DNA of 18,963 bases. Source: Acidobacteriaceae bacterium (GTDB lineage: Bacteria > Acidobacteriota > Terriglobia > Terriglobales > Acidobacteriaceae). The notes beneath the pieces were generated by a model. It had not been told where the DNA came from, did not search any database, and was given only the letters and a program-made list of their open reading frames with translations. This document shows, piece by piece, positions 6,958-15,679 of this stretch. How positions within the stretch are numbered: the stretch's first letter is position 1; the number at the start of each line of letters is the position of its first letter. The position numbers were made by a program, and so were the translations under genes. Where the stretch lies: contig JASHYS010000468.1 in assembly GCA_030042915.1 (NCBI GenBank), positions 1 to 18,963 of the forward strand. The letters run 5' to 3'.

Positions 6958-8183
6958 CCTCGGTCGAGGAGCGGGAACGCGAACCCAGCCGCGATCAAGA
7001 ACCCGCCCCCGGCGCCACTCTGATTGAAACCCTGACGCAGCTGGCTCGCCGCAAGTGGCTGATTGCGAAAATGACTGCAGCTGGTCTGGCGGCAGGAGCG
7101 GTTCTGGCCATTGTGCTGCCGGTTCGATACACCGCTGTGGCTCGCATCATGCCGCCCAAGCAGACTCAATCCACAACCTCGTTGCTCAATACCCAGTTGG
7201 GGATGGCGCTGGGCGATGCCAGCGGGGGCCTGGGACTGAAGGATCCCAACGCCATCTACGTCGGCCTGCTCAAATCAAGACCCGTCGCCGACGCCATCAT
7301 CGCGCGGTTTGCACTGATGAGGGTGTATGGCGCACGCGATATGACGGCAGCGCGCCGGGAACTTGAGATGAATACGCAGATTCTCTCCGAAAAGAGCACC
7401 CTGATCTCCATTTCCGTCACCGATTCCGACCGCAAGCGGGCGGCGGATATGGCCAACTCCTACACCGACCAGTTGCGCCTCCTCAGCAAAACCATCTCGG
7501 TGACCGAGGCATCGCGGAGGCGCCTCTTCTTTGAAGACCGGTTGAATACTGAGAAAGAGCGGCTCACCAGCGCCCAGGAGGCGTTTCGCCAGGTGCAGCA
7601 GAGCAAGGGAATGGTGCACCTGGACGCACAGGCCGGCGTAGCTATCAGCAGTCTGGCGGCCGTCCGCGGCCAGATTGCCGCCAAAGAGGTGGAACTCGAG
7701 GCGTTGCGCTCCTACTCCACTGACCGCAACCCCGATGTGCAATTGGCCCAGAGCGAAATCCGCACGCTCGAAGGTGAAGCCGCGCAGATGAAAGGCAGCG
7801 GCGGATCGGGAGAGCTGTCCGACTTCGGTCTCCACGAGGTTCCTGAAGCGGGACTCGATTACCTCCGCGCCGAACGGGAAGTCGCCTACCATCAGGCGTT
7901 CTTCGAGCTGCTGCTCAAACAGTATGAAGCTGCCGAACTCGATGAAGGCAAAGATGCGGCTGTCATCCAGGTCGTCGAGCCCGCTATTGCGCCCGACCGC
8001 AAATCGGCTCCCAAGCGCCTGCTGATCCTGCTGCTTTCCACGTTTCTGGGTTTTTTGTCGGGATGCGTTCTGGCGCGCAGCCTGCGCTGGCTCGAGGTCG
8101 CGCGGCAGGATCCCCGTCGCTCCCGGGCTCTCGAGAACCTCAGGGAGGCCTTGCTTGGGCCCGCAGCCGGGCCCTCGCGCTGA
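6927..8183 (+). CDS. Wzz-type polysaccharide co-polymerase without kinase domain
   Basis: The 418-residue protein has the PCP plan. A charged cytoplasmic N-terminus is followed by a transmembrane segment at about 44-65, a Wzz domain right after it (YTAVARIMPP), a long helical periplasmic region with coiled-coil character (about 175-290, LNTEKERLTSAQEAFRQVQ), and a second transmembrane segment at about 364-386 preceded by the usual proline-containing APKR. It ends about 30 residues later, with no Walker motifs and no tyrosine-rich tail, so it cannot autophosphorylate as Wzc does. Such proteins oligomerise in the inner membrane, control chain length and dock with OPX proteins. The start is set by the length match and by duplication of this ATG at 6840. 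No clear ribosome site is present. The flippase gene follows after 7 nt. Confidence 0.88.
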   Translation: MIAATPEIRETSVEEREREPSRDQEPAPGATLIETLTQLARRKWLIAKMTAAGLAAGAVLAIVLPVRYTAVARIMPPKQTQSTTSLLNTQLGMALGDASGGLGLKDPNAIYVGLLKSRPVADAIIARFALMRVYGARDMTAARRELEMNTQILSEKSTLISISVTDSDRKRAADMANSYTDQLRLLSKTISVTEASRRRLFFEDRLNTEKERLTSAQEAFRQVQQSKGMVHLDAQAGVAISSLAAVRGQIAAKEVELEALRSYSTDRNPDVQLAQSEIRTLEGEAAQMKGSGGSGELSDFGLHEVPEAGLDYLRAEREVAYHQAFFELLLKQYEAAELDEGKDAAVIQVVEPAIAPDRKSAPKRLLILLLSTFLGFLSGCVLARSLRWLEVARQDPRRSRALENLREALLGPAAGPSR

Positions 8184-8190
8184 ATTCAAC

Positions 8191-9477
8191 ATGGCCACTC
8201 TCACCAAATCTCTGGTCTGTCTTCGCGCTCCCGCGGTTCCGTCGCTGAGGTCCAATTTCAGCTGGACCTTTGTCGGCAACACGGTGTATTCGGCATGCCA
8301 GTGGGGCATGATCTCGGCGCTTTCCAAGCTGGGCAGCGCCGCCCTGGTGGGCCGTTTCGCTCTGGGGTTGGCCATTACCGCGCCGGTTTTCATGTTCACC
8401 AATCTGCAGCTTCGCGCCGTGCAAGCCACCGATGCACGCTCCGAATTTGCTTTTGCCGACTATTTCACCCTGCGTCTGGTCAGCTCGCTGGCCGGCCTGC
8501 TCGCCATTCTGGCCATCGTCGCCGCCTGCCGCTACGACTGGCCAACCCGCTGCGTGATCCTGCTGGTGGGCTTGTCCAAAACATTCGAATCGCTCGGTGA
8601 CGTCGTCGCCGGACTGCTGCAGAAAGTCGAACGTCTGAAGCGCGTTTCCATCAGCCTCATACTGCGCGGCGGATTCTCTTTGCCCGCTTTCGCCGGCGCT
8701 TTTTCGCTCACCCGCAGCCTGACTTCGGCCTGCTGCGCTCTGGTCCTGGTGTGGCTGCTGGTGTTTGCCCTCTACGACACGCGCCAGGCGCGGCAGGCGC
8801 TGGCGCCGGGCGACGGCTTCTTTGCCCTGCGCTGGCCCCGCCTCAGGCAACTGGCCGTCATCAGCGCTCCGCTGGGCGTGGTGATGACGTTGATCTCGCT
8901 CAATGTCAACATCCCGCGCTACATCCTGGAGCGCTTTCTCGGACAGGCCGAACTCGGCATCTTCGCTTCCCTGGCCTACTTGCTGGTTGTCATCAGCCTT
9001 ATCGTCACCGCTCTGGGACAGGCGTCCACGGCGCGGCTGGCATCGATGTTTTCGCGCGGCGATCTGCACTCCTTCCGCGCCACCCTGGCCAAACTCCTCG
9101 CCCTGGCGGCAATGATCCTGGTTTTCGGCGTTCCCCTGGCCCGGCTTGCCGGCCGTCCGCTGCTCGCCTTTATCTACCGGCCCGAATATGCAGAACACGT
9201 TTCCCTTTTTGTCGTCATGGTGGCCACGGCGGGGGTGGTATCGATCGCATCTTTCCTGGGCTACGGGATGACGGCGGTCAGGAGCTTTCGCATGCAGGTG
9301 CCGGTCATCGCTTCCTCCACGCTTACCACCGCCGCGCTCTCCCTTCTGCTGATTCCGCGGTGGGGAACTCAGGGCGCCGCCTATGCGCTGCTCGCTGGGG
9401 CCACTGTGCAGGCTCTGGGAAGCGGATGGGTGCTGGGTTCGTCGCTGCGCCTCTTTGCATCCGGTGAAAGGCCATGA
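8191..9477 (+). CDS. wzx: Wzx-type lipid-linked oligosaccharide flippase (MOP superfamily)
   Basis: The 428-residue product is a polytopic membrane protein with roughly 10-12 hydrophobic segments separated by short Arg/Lys-rich loops and few other features. Size, hydropathy pattern and position between the co-polymerase and a glycosyltransferase all fit a Wzx-like transporter of the MOP (MATE/MVF) superfamily. Segments such as NFSWTFVGNTVYSACQWGM near the start, and a helix pair with a central Arg-rich loop, resemble this group. It would move the undecaprenyl-diphosphate-linked repeat unit to the periplasmic face. ATG 8191 lies 7 nt after the previous stop; TTG 8155 is in frame but would overlap that gene. 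The end overlaps the next start (ATGATGA). Repeat-unit specificity cannot be predicted. Confidence 0.82.
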   Translation: MATLTKSLVCLRAPAVPSLRSNFSWTFVGNTVYSACQWGMISALSKLGSAALVGRFALGLAITAPVFMFTNLQLRAVQATDARSEFAFADYFTLRLVSSLAGLLAILAIVAACRYDWPTRCVILLVGLSKTFESLGDVVAGLLQKVERLKRVSISLILRGGFSLPAFAGAFSLTRSLTSACCALVLVWLLVFALYDTRQARQALAPGDGFFALRWPRLRQLAVISAPLGVVMTLISLNVNIPRYILERFLGQAELGIFASLAYLLVVISLIVTALGQASTARLASMFSRGDLHSFRATLAKLLALAAMILVFGVPLARLAGRPLLAFIYRPEYAEHVSLFVVMVATAGVVSIASFLGYGMTAVRSFRMQVPVIASSTLTTAALSLLLIPRWGTQGAAYALLAGATVQALGSGWVLGSSLRLFASGERP

Positions 9478-10511
9478 TGATCGCCTATGATGCCCGTGCC
9501 CTCGATCCCAGGTGGCGTCATCAGGGAGTGGGCGTCGTGCTTTCCAACCTCCTCGGGCGATTGGGCCGCCACGACTTCATCGGTCTGGCGCCCAGGTTCC
9601 CTGAACCCGTGCCCGAACGAATCAGGTTCTGGAATTCTCCCAGCCGCAGATTGGATTACCTCCTGGTCGAGATCAGTCCCTGGCTGTTCCGGGGCGCCGA
9701 TCTCTACTGGGGCCCGAATAACGCACTCCCGGCCGCGGTCCGTACGCCGTCTGTCGTCACCGTGCACGACCTGCTGTTTTTCCGCTATCCGTGCGATCAG
9801 CCATGGAGCCGGCTGGTCAAGCCGCGTATCGTTTCGGCCATTCGCCGCGCTACGCGCCTGGTTGCCATCTCCCGCACCACAGCCGACGGTCTGATCGGCA
9901 TCTTTCCTGAAGTGTCGTCCAAAATCGAGGTCATTCCCAACGGCTACTCCCCGGAGGAGGTCGAGGGCATCCCCGAAGATCCGCCCTTCGCGTTTCCCTA
10001 TGCGGTCTTCGTGGGAGCGCAACGGCCTCGCAAGAATCTGGCTCTGGCCATCGCCGCCGTAGAGAAGGCGCGCGCCATCCATCCTCATCTGCGCCTTGTT
10101 GTGACCGGGCAGGTTCATCCCGGCTTCGCCGCCGGCGTTGTCCGCGCGCGCGATTTCGTTCATTGCCTCGGTGTTCTTTCCCGCGCCCGCCTGTTTCAGA
10201 CCTTGCGCCATGCGGCGGCGCTGCTGTTTCCCAGCTACTACGAGGGTTTCGGCTTGCCTCTGCTCGAAGCCATGTCGGCCGGCTGCCCGGTCCTTGCCCT
10301 GGATACCTCCATCAACCGCGAAACCGGCGGCGACGCGGCGTGCTACCTGCCCGACGACCCCCACGCGTGGGCTCGCGCGCTTTCGCGCATGGCGTGCGAC
10401 TCCGCCGCGCGCGAAGAGCTTTGCAAAAAAGGATTCGTCAACCTTGAGCGGTTCAGTTGGGACCGTGCAGCAGATGCGTACGCCCACGTCTTCGCGGGAT
10501 TGTGTAACTGA
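9474..10511 (+). CDS. GT4-family glycosyltransferase
   Basis: The 345-residue cytosolic, GT-B-fold enzyme has an N-terminal acceptor domain (DARALDPRWRHQGVGVVL, then TVHDLLFFRYP) and a C-terminal nucleotide-sugar domain. The latter begins near VGAQRPRKNLALAI (residues 180-193; R184 and K187 are the usual phosphate-contacting residues) and carries the E-x7-E motif in EGFGLPLLE (E257, E265). It is a retaining transferase likely to add one sugar to the lipid-linked repeat unit, probably mannosyl- or glucosyltransferase-like, but donor and acceptor are not readable. ATGATGA couples it to the flippase gene; the second ATG at 9477 is equally possible. Its last codons and stop are the first copy of a repeat array that continues downstream. 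Confidence 0.9.
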   Translation: MMIAYDARALDPRWRHQGVGVVLSNLLGRLGRHDFIGLAPRFPEPVPERIRFWNSPSRRLDYLLVEISPWLFRGADLYWGPNNALPAAVRTPSVVTVHDLLFFRYPCDQPWSRLVKPRIVSAIRRATRLVAISRTTADGLIGIFPEVSSKIEVIPNGYSPEEVEGIPEDPPFAFPYAVFVGAQRPRKNLALAIAAVEKARAIHPHLRLVVTGQVHPGFAAGVVRARDFVHCLGVLSRARLFQTLRHAAALLFPSYYEGFGLPLLEAMSAGCPVLALDTSINRETGGDAACYLPDDPHAWARALSRMACDSAAREELCKKGFVNLERFSWDRAADAYAHVFAGLCN

Positions 10512-10634
10512 ATTCGCAGACCGCTGCAATGGCAACGATCGTGTAAATGGATTCGTAGACCGCTTCAAGGGCAGCAGACCGATTTAACGGCAACGATGGT
10601 GTAACTGAATTCGCTTCCCGCTTCAACGGCAAAC
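10502..10634 (+). repeat. 39-bp degenerate repeat array spanning a stop codon
   Basis: Copies begin with GTGTAACTGAATTCGC or a close variant at 10502, 10541 and 10599, and a partial copy (AGACCGATTTAACGGCAACG) ends at 10598. The shared parts are GTGTAA(C/A)TG, ATTCG, (A)GACCGCT and GGCAACGAT. The first copy includes the final Cys-Asn-stop codons of the GT4 gene. The first period is 39 bp, so the copies stay in the same reading frame. The array fills most of the 148-bp gap before the polymerase gene, the largest gap inside the operon. Confidence 0.85.
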
Positions 10635-10659
10635 GGAATTCTTCATTGGTTGGTTGCTT

Positions 10660-11931
10660 ATGCTGCTCCGAATCGCTGTCCTCATCGGATTGATCTTATC
10701 TCACGGGCCCCTGGTCCAGCGCCTGGTGAGGAAGCTGCGCCGGTCCGATCTTCCCACCACCAGGGAACTGGTGATCGTTTCCTTCCTTCTTTACTACGAC
10801 ATGGGTTTCGCGTTGGAGGCCGCCGGCATTCCGTACGTAAATTCCTATTTTTTGCCCGTTTTTTGCGCGTCGGATGCGGCTCTGACCTTCTCGGTTCTCG
10901 TCGTGCTTGTCTCTCCCTGGCTCATTGAACTTGCGGCAGGTTGCTGGCAACCGGGAACGCCGGTCGCATCACAACATAGTTGTCGGCTTCTCCCCCGAAG
11001 ACGCCTCGCATTCTACGCCTGCACCAGCGCGGTGTGCATCGGTTCCATGTGGGCGGCATGGCGGTATTCGCTAGGGAGCAGTCAAATCTGGGTGTCTCGC
11101 GCGCTCCTGGGCTCCTCGCTTGGACCGTACATTCTGATTCTCTTCATGCCGTTGTATTTGCTTGCTTTTTATGTCAGGCTCCAGGATTCCCACACGGCAT
11201 TTGGTCGCATGTTTCTGGCGTTCTTGACATTGAGCGCCGTCGCTACCACGCTGCCTATCGGAGAACGAACGTATATTCTTCTGCCTTTCGTGATCGTCAG
11301 TTTGTTTTGGTTCAGATTCTCTCTTCGCACCCTGGTCATGGTGACAGCGACGTCATTTCTCGGTGCAGTCATGTTGCTGCCGTTTTTCAAATGGCAGACC
11401 GAGAGCAACTCCAGTCTATTTGACCTGGCAGCCGATACCCTGAACGGAGATTTCGCCAGAGCTCCCGTCTTGGCCGACGTCTTCGAACAGTCTGCGCTCG
11501 CCGGCACACGTGTCATGCGTTACGCAGGCGAGGGATATGTGTATAGTGCGCTCTACTTCGTTCCACGCGGCGTTGCTCCCTTTAAAGGCGATTCAAGCCA
11601 AACCATGTATACCGCCTATGCGGTCTCTTCCGCTCCAGAAAACTTGGATTGGGGGCTGGGGATCAGCGCCATTGACGAACTGCTGCTTAATTTCGGCGTG
11701 CTTCTCCTGCCCCTCGGCTTGTTGGCCTATGGGATGGGCATCGGCTACGCCGATAGGCTCAGCGACCGCGTTTCTCCATTAGAGGTACCCACCCGCCTCA
11801 GCGCTGTGTTCTTTCTTGGATATCACCTTCCCGCCATGTTGCAGAGCTACGGCGGCATGGCCTTAACGATCCTGATCGCGCATAAATTGTTCGCCCGGAC
11901 CGCTATCTCGGCAGCGCGTGAAAGGACATAA
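10660..11931 (+). CDS. wzy: Wzy-like polysaccharide polymerase (polytopic membrane protein)
   Basis: The 423-residue product consists mainly of hydrophobic segments (about ten or more), starting with LLRIAVLIGLILSHG. A large polar loop in the second half (about residues 245-330, LAADTLNGDFARAPVL to YAVSSAPENLDWG) has the size and place of the periplasmic loop of O-antigen polymerases. There is no conserved motif to prove it. The call rests on topology and on being the only unassigned polytopic protein in a locus with Wzx, PCP and OPX. Its DNA is visibly less GC-rich than its neighbours, as is common for polymerase genes. TTG 10654 is an alternative start; neither start has a ribosome site. 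It could have its own promoter in the repeat-filled gap. Confidence 0.7.
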   Translation: MLLRIAVLIGLILSHGPLVQRLVRKLRRSDLPTTRELVIVSFLLYYDMGFALEAAGIPYVNSYFLPVFCASDAALTFSVLVVLVSPWLIELAAGCWQPGTPVASQHSCRLLPRRRLAFYACTSAVCIGSMWAAWRYSLGSSQIWVSRALLGSSLGPYILILFMPLYLLAFYVRLQDSHTAFGRMFLAFLTLSAVATTLPIGERTYILLPFVIVSLFWFRFSLRTLVMVTATSFLGAVMLLPFFKWQTESNSSLFDLAADTLNGDFARAPVLADVFEQSALAGTRVMRYAGEGYVYSALYFVPRGVAPFKGDSSQTMYTAYAVSSAPENLDWGLGISAIDELLLNFGVLLLPLGLLAYGMGIGYADRLSDRVSPLEVPTRLSAVFFLGYHLPAMLQSYGGMALTILIAHKLFARTAISAARERT

Positions 11932-11950
11932 CTTCGAAATCAAACCTCGT

Positions 11951-12850
11951 ATGAATCGTACGCCACTCATTTCTGTTGGCATGCCGGTCTATAACTGCGC
12001 AGATACTGTCGCTGAATCGATTGCGTCCATCCTCAACCAGACTTTTGAAGACTGGCGATTGATTGTTTATGACGATGGCTCCCGGGATGATACCGTCGCC
12101 GTCGCCCGCGAGTTCACCGATCCCAGAATCACAGTAACTAAAGGCGGCGCCAACCGCGGCCTTCCCGCCTGTCTGAACACCGTTATTTCCGGCTGCGACA
12201 CCAGGTATTTCGCGCGCATGGATGGAGACGACATCGCTTACCCGCGGCGTTTCGAGCTGCAGCTGGCGGCGCTTGGCCAGGATCGAAGAGTCGATCTTCT
12301 CGGAGGCAGCATCCTGATCTTCGGTGCGGAAGGAGCAGCCTGCGGTTTTCGTCAGGCGGCCCTGACTCACGCCGGGATCTGTGGCCGTTCGTGGAGGATC
12401 TCTAATCTTCCCCACGTCACCTGGATGGGGCGGACGAACTGGTTCAAGGCGCATCCCTACAGTGAGTGGGCTACTCATGCCCAGGACCGCGATCTGCTTA
12501 CGCGTCTCCGCCGCCACGCCACTTTTGCCGCAATTCCAGACGTTCTTGTGGGTGTTCGTGAGGCAGCCCCCGTGTGGACAAAACTGCTGCCGGCCAGAAA
12601 ACAAATGTTGAAGACGATTTTTCTCGAAGGGTTGAGGCAGCGGGATCCCAGCCTGCTGTTTCTCACTTCTGCGGCTGAAATTGCCAAGTGCGGGCTGGAT
12701 TTTATTGCTACTTCCGCGGGTCTTCACCGCCGTTTGCTCAAACACCGCATCCCTGAGGTTTCTCCCCGACTTGTCGCTCAATGGAATGAAGTACTCAAAG
12801 CCACACGATCTCGCGTGCAGCAGGAAATTGGAGCGCTTCAACATGCATAA
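11951..12850 (+). CDS. GT2-family (GT-A fold) glycosyltransferase
   Basis: The 299-residue protein opens with a textbook GT2 core: ISVGMPVYNCADTVAESI, SILNQTFEDWRLIVYDDGS for nucleotide binding, then the DxD-type metal site MDGDDIAYPRRFE (D91-D94). The acceptor-side motif appears as HAQDRDLLTRL in place of the usual ED. It is an inverting transferase expected to add a sugar to the growing repeat unit on the cytoplasmic face; donor unknown. ATG 11951 follows the polymerase stop by 19 nt. An in-frame GTG at 11918 would overlap that gene and add 11 residues ahead of the conserved start of the domain, so I prefer the ATG. It overlaps the next gene by 8 nt. Confidence 0.9.
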   Translation: MNRTPLISVGMPVYNCADTVAESIASILNQTFEDWRLIVYDDGSRDDTVAVAREFTDPRITVTKGGANRGLPACLNTVISGCDTRYFARMDGDDIAYPRRFELQLAALGQDRRVDLLGGSILIFGAEGAACGFRQAALTHAGICGRSWRISNLPHVTWMGRTNWFKAHPYSEWATHAQDRDLLTRLRRHATFAAIPDVLVGVREAAPVWTKLLPARKQMLKTIFLEGLRQRDPSLLFLTSAAEIAKCGLDFIATSAGLHRRLLKHRIPEVSPRLVAQWNEVLKATRSRVQQEIGALQHA

Positions 12851-14669
12851 GAGCGCTCGAGTCTCTCCTCCCCGGCTCATGCTCGCCCTCACTTCGCATG
12901 TCAGCTGGACCTTCTACGAGGGACAGGTCGCTTTTCTGCGCCAAAACGGCTTCGCTGTGGAGGCCGTCTCCGGCGCGGGCCCCGGCCTGAATGCGATGCG
13001 GTGCGAGGGCGCGCGCGTCTCAGCGGTTCCCATGAAACGCGAGATCGCCCCTTTTTCTGATTTGGTTTCGCTTTGCCGGCTGACCCGGCTCTTTTTCCGC
13101 AGGCGGCCCGGCCTCGTGGTCGCCGGTACGCCCAAAGCCGGCCTCCTGGGAACCCTGGCGGCGCGTCTGGCCGGTGTTCCGCACATTGTTTATATGATGC
13201 ATGGACTTCGCTTGGAAACCGCGTCGGGATGGAAGCGGAGAACCCTGTGGATCACTGAGTGGCTTGCCTGTCATGCTGCGCACCAGGTTCGCTGTGTCAG
13301 TCCCAGTTTGCGCCTTCGCGCGCTCTCGCTGGGGTTGGTTCCTGAGGAGCGCTGCCGTGTTATCGGGACTGGAACCGTGAATGGAGTCGACACGGAACGC
13401 CTGCTGCGCGCAGCGAGCGCCGGCTCTCGCAGTGACCTGGGAATTCCCCGGGACTCATTGGTCATTGGATTTGTCGGTCGTTTTACGCGCGACAAGGGTA
13501 TTGCGGAATTGTATGAGGCTTTTACCCGCCTGCGGCGGCGCTTTGCGGGCCTGCGGCTTCTCTTGGTCGGCGATTTCGAGCCGGGCGATCCGGTCGCACC
13601 CGGGTTGCGTGCGCAGATCGAGAACGATCCCGCCGTGGTGCGCACGGGATTTGTGTCTGATGTCGGCAGGGTCTATCACGCCATGGACGTGCTGGCGCTG
13701 CCCACCTATCGCGAAGGCTTCCCCGGCGTGCCCCTGGAAGCGCAGGCCGCATCGCTCGCCGTCGTAACCACCGGCGCTACGGGCGCCATCGACGCCATCG
13801 TCGACGGTGTCACCGGTCTTTGCGTTCCCGTTGGCGATGTGGATGCGCTCGCCGCGGCGCTCGCCAAACTCCTTGGCGACCCGGATTTGCGCGCGCGCAT
13901 GGGCCAGGCGGGACGGGCGTGGGTCGAGCAGAATTTCAGAAGAGAAACCGTATGGCAGAACGTGTTGGCCGAATACCGCGAGATCCTCGAAAGCACCTCA
14001 AAGCAGTGGAAGGGCCTTGAACGGTTCGTCAAACGATGTGCGGATTGCCTCCTCGCGGCGCTGGCCCTGCTCATCGGGCTTCCCATTTTGCTCGCCGCCG
14101 CCCTGGCCATTCGCCTGTCTCTGGGCTCGCCGGTTCTGTTCCGCCAGCTCCGGCCCGGGTTACGCGGACGCCCATTTACCATGCTCAAGTTCCGGACCAT
14201 GAACCAGGCGCGCGATCAAGACGGCAACCTTCTCGACGATGCCGCTCGTCTCACGCCGCTCGGCCGCATCCTGCGCGCCGCCAGCATTGACGAGCTCCCG
14301 CAGCTCTTGAATGTTTTGCGCGGCGAGATGAGCCTGGTCGGTCCGCGGCCTCTGCTCATGCGCTACCTCGATCGCTATACGCCCGAACAGGCGCGCCGCC
14401 ATGAAGTGCCTCCGGGTATCACGGGATGGGCGCAGGTCAACGGACGCAATTGCTTGGCATGGGAAGAGAAACTGGCGCTCGACGTGTGGTACGTCGACCA
14501 TTGGAACCTTGGCCTCGATGCGAGGATTCTCTGGCGCACTCTGCTCAGGGTGCTCAAGCGGGACGGCATCAGTCAGCGCGGCCATGCCACCATGCCCGAA
14601 TTCAACCCCATGCCCGAATTCAACCCCCTGCATCATCCCATCTCGCAACCCAAAGCAAATACTCGCTGA
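12843..14669 (+). CDS. fusion of GT4 glycosyltransferase and PglC-type phosphoglycosyl transferase
   Basis: The 608 residues carry two enzymes. Residues 1-380 are a GT4 transferase ([53 protein letters not shown]), of the PglA/WcaL-like kind. Residues about 395-590 are a monotopic phosphoglycosyl transferase: a hydrophobic re-entrant helix ([20 protein letters not shown]), LKFRTM at 448-453, the catalytic Asp-Glu pair D483-E484 in [17 protein letters not shown], and [13 protein letters not shown]. The second half would transfer a sugar phosphate to undecaprenyl phosphate and the first half would add the next sugar, joining steps one and two on one chain. A GGAG site lies 9 nt before ATG 12843; longer in-frame starts have none and would lie deep in the previous gene. 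The tail holds a direct hexapeptide repeat, MPEFNP twice. Confidence 0.92.
   Translation: MHKSARVSPPRLMLALTSHVSWTFYEGQVAFLRQNGFAVEAVSGAGPGLNAMRCEGARVSAVPMKREIAPFSDLVSLCRLTRLFFRRRPGLVVAGTPKAGLLGTLAARLAGVPHIVYMMHGLRLETASGWKRRTLWITEWLACHAAHQVRCVSPSLRLRALSLGLVPEERCRVIGTGTVNGVDTERLLRAASAGSRSDLGIPRDSLVIGFVGRFTRDKGIAELYEAFTRLRRRFAGLRLLLVGDFEPGDPVAPGLRAQIENDPAVVRTGFVSDVGRVYHAMDVLALPTYREGFPGVPLEAQAASLAVVTTGATGAIDAIVDGVTGLCVPVGDVDALAAALAKLLGDPDLRARMGQAGRAWVEQNFRRETVWQNVLAEYREILESTSKQWKGLERFVKRCADCLLAALALLIGLPILLAAALAIRLSLGSPVLFRQLRPGLRGRPFTMLKFRTMNQARDQDGNLLDDAARLTPLGRILRAASIDELPQLLNVLRGEMSLVGPRPLLMRYLDRYTPEQARRHEVPPGITGWAQVNGRNCLAWEEKLALDVWYVDHWNLGLDARILWRTLLRVLKRDGISQRGHATMPEFNPMPEFNPLHHPISQPKANTR
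14592..14627 (+). repeat. exact 18-bp tandem duplication in the fusion-gene tail
   Basis: ATGCCCGAATTCAACCCC occurs twice back to back (14592-14609 and 14610-14627) without a mismatch, giving [12 protein letters not shown] in the protein. It is in frame and lies after the conserved end of the transferase domain, so it should be tolerated. The absence of differences suggests a recent slippage event. Confidence 0.95.
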
Positions 14670-14677
14670 CCAAACCC

Positions 14678-15679
14678 ATGGCAGAAAACCAAGGCGCAAT
14701 TACGATTCTCATCTCTTCAGTAGGGCGTCGTTCGCAACTGGTGGAATGTTTTCGCGAAGCGATCGCCGATTTGGGGATAAGCGGCCGAATCCTCGGAATC
14801 GATACTTCTCCCCAGACCGCGCCCGCGGCGCATCTGGTTGACGCGTGCTACGCGGTGCGGCCCTGTACGCAAGCGGGCTTTGTCGACGAAGTCCTTTCCA
14901 TCTGTCACCACCAGGGCGTCTCTCTCATCGTTCCCACCATCGACCCGGAACTTCCGGTCTACGCGCAGCATCGCCAACGGTTCAAGCACCAGGGCATCGT
15001 GGTTGCGGTTTCCGAGCCTGAAACCATTCGTATCGCCGGGGATAAGGTCGAGACGCATCAATGGCTGTCGTCCCATGGTTTTCCCGTTCCTCGTCAGGCA
15101 AGTCTCTCTGATGCGCTTCGCAATCCGCAGGGCTGGACCTATCCGGTCATTGTGAAACCTCGCCGTGGAAGCGCGTCGAAGGGCATCCGCAAGCTCCAAT
15201 CGCTTCGGGAACTGCTGGCATGCGAGACGGCCGAAGATGACCTCGTCGTACAGGAATTCGCCCCGGGCCAGGAATACACCGTGAACCTGTTTGTCCAAAA
15301 TGGCCATTGCGTATGCGCCGTTCCACATTTGAGATTGGAGACTCGTGGCGGCGAGGTCAGCAAAGGCATCACCGTCCGAGATCGGCCTCTCATCGAAATC
15401 GCTTCCGATCTGGCTGAAAAGCTTCCCGGGGCTCGCGACGCTCTGAATGTGCAATGCTTCGTTGATTCTGGCGGGGCGATTCGAATCATCGAAATCAATG
15501 CCCGCTTTGGTGGCGGCTTTCCCCTTGCCAATCGCGCCGGCGCCAGGTTTCCGCGCTGGATTCTGGAATCGATCCTCGACCGGCCGAGCACCGTCTCCTC
15601 CAATTGGCAGGATCACCTGATGATGCTGCGGTACGACAGTGCCGTATTCATCCACTCCCCTCAGCTGTTCAAATCATGA
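14678..15679 (+). CDS. ATP-grasp family ligase (CarB/PylC-like)
   Basis: The 333-residue protein shows an N-terminal pre-ATP-grasp domain (ITILISSVGRRSQLVE, LGIDTSP, SLIVPTIDPELPVY). The ATP-grasp core has VKPRRGSASKGI (from residue 159, with K160), VQEFAPGQEYTVNLF (E193) and the metal-binding EINARFGGGFPLA (E272, N274). Such enzymes activate a carboxylate as an acyl phosphate and join it to an amine or similar nucleophile. In polysaccharide loci their substrates are mostly unknown; attaching an amino acid or other acid to an amino sugar is a reasonable guess. ATG 14678 is 8 nt after the previous stop. The frame is open 250 nt further upstream but only as an overlap with the transferase domain. 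The stop overlaps the HAD gene start (ATGA), implying a joint task. Confidence 0.87.
   Translation: MAENQGAITILISSVGRRSQLVECFREAIADLGISGRILGIDTSPQTAPAAHLVDACYAVRPCTQAGFVDEVLSICHHQGVSLIVPTIDPELPVYAQHRQRFKHQGIVVAVSEPETIRIAGDKVETHQWLSSHGFPVPRQASLSDALRNPQGWTYPVIVKPRRGSASKGIRKLQSLRELLACETAEDDLVVQEFAPGQEYTVNLFVQNGHCVCAVPHLRLETRGGEVSKGITVRDRPLIEIASDLAEKLPGARDALNVQCFVDSGGAIRIIEINARFGGGFPLANRAGARFPRWILESILDRPSTVSSNWQDHLMMLRYDSAVFIHSPQLFKS

Noticed and set aside
9381..10568. 395-codon minus-strand frame opposite the GT4 gene, and similar ones at 8140-9198, 7275-8429 and 5255-6214
   Set aside because: All lie opposite well-supported genes, have shadow-like composition and no recognisable motif.
10502..10634. 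CRISPR array
   Set aside because: The copies are degenerate and contiguous, without unique spacers of constant length, and no cas gene is present.
12681..12842. N-terminal extension of the fusion gene
   Set aside because: The extra 54 residues would lie within the GT2 gene in another frame. ATG 12843 has a GGAG site and starts right before the conserved GT4 domain.
14426..14677. Upstream extension of the ATP-grasp gene
   Set aside because: It overlaps the conserved phosphoglycosyl transferase domain in another frame and has no ATP-grasp similarity.
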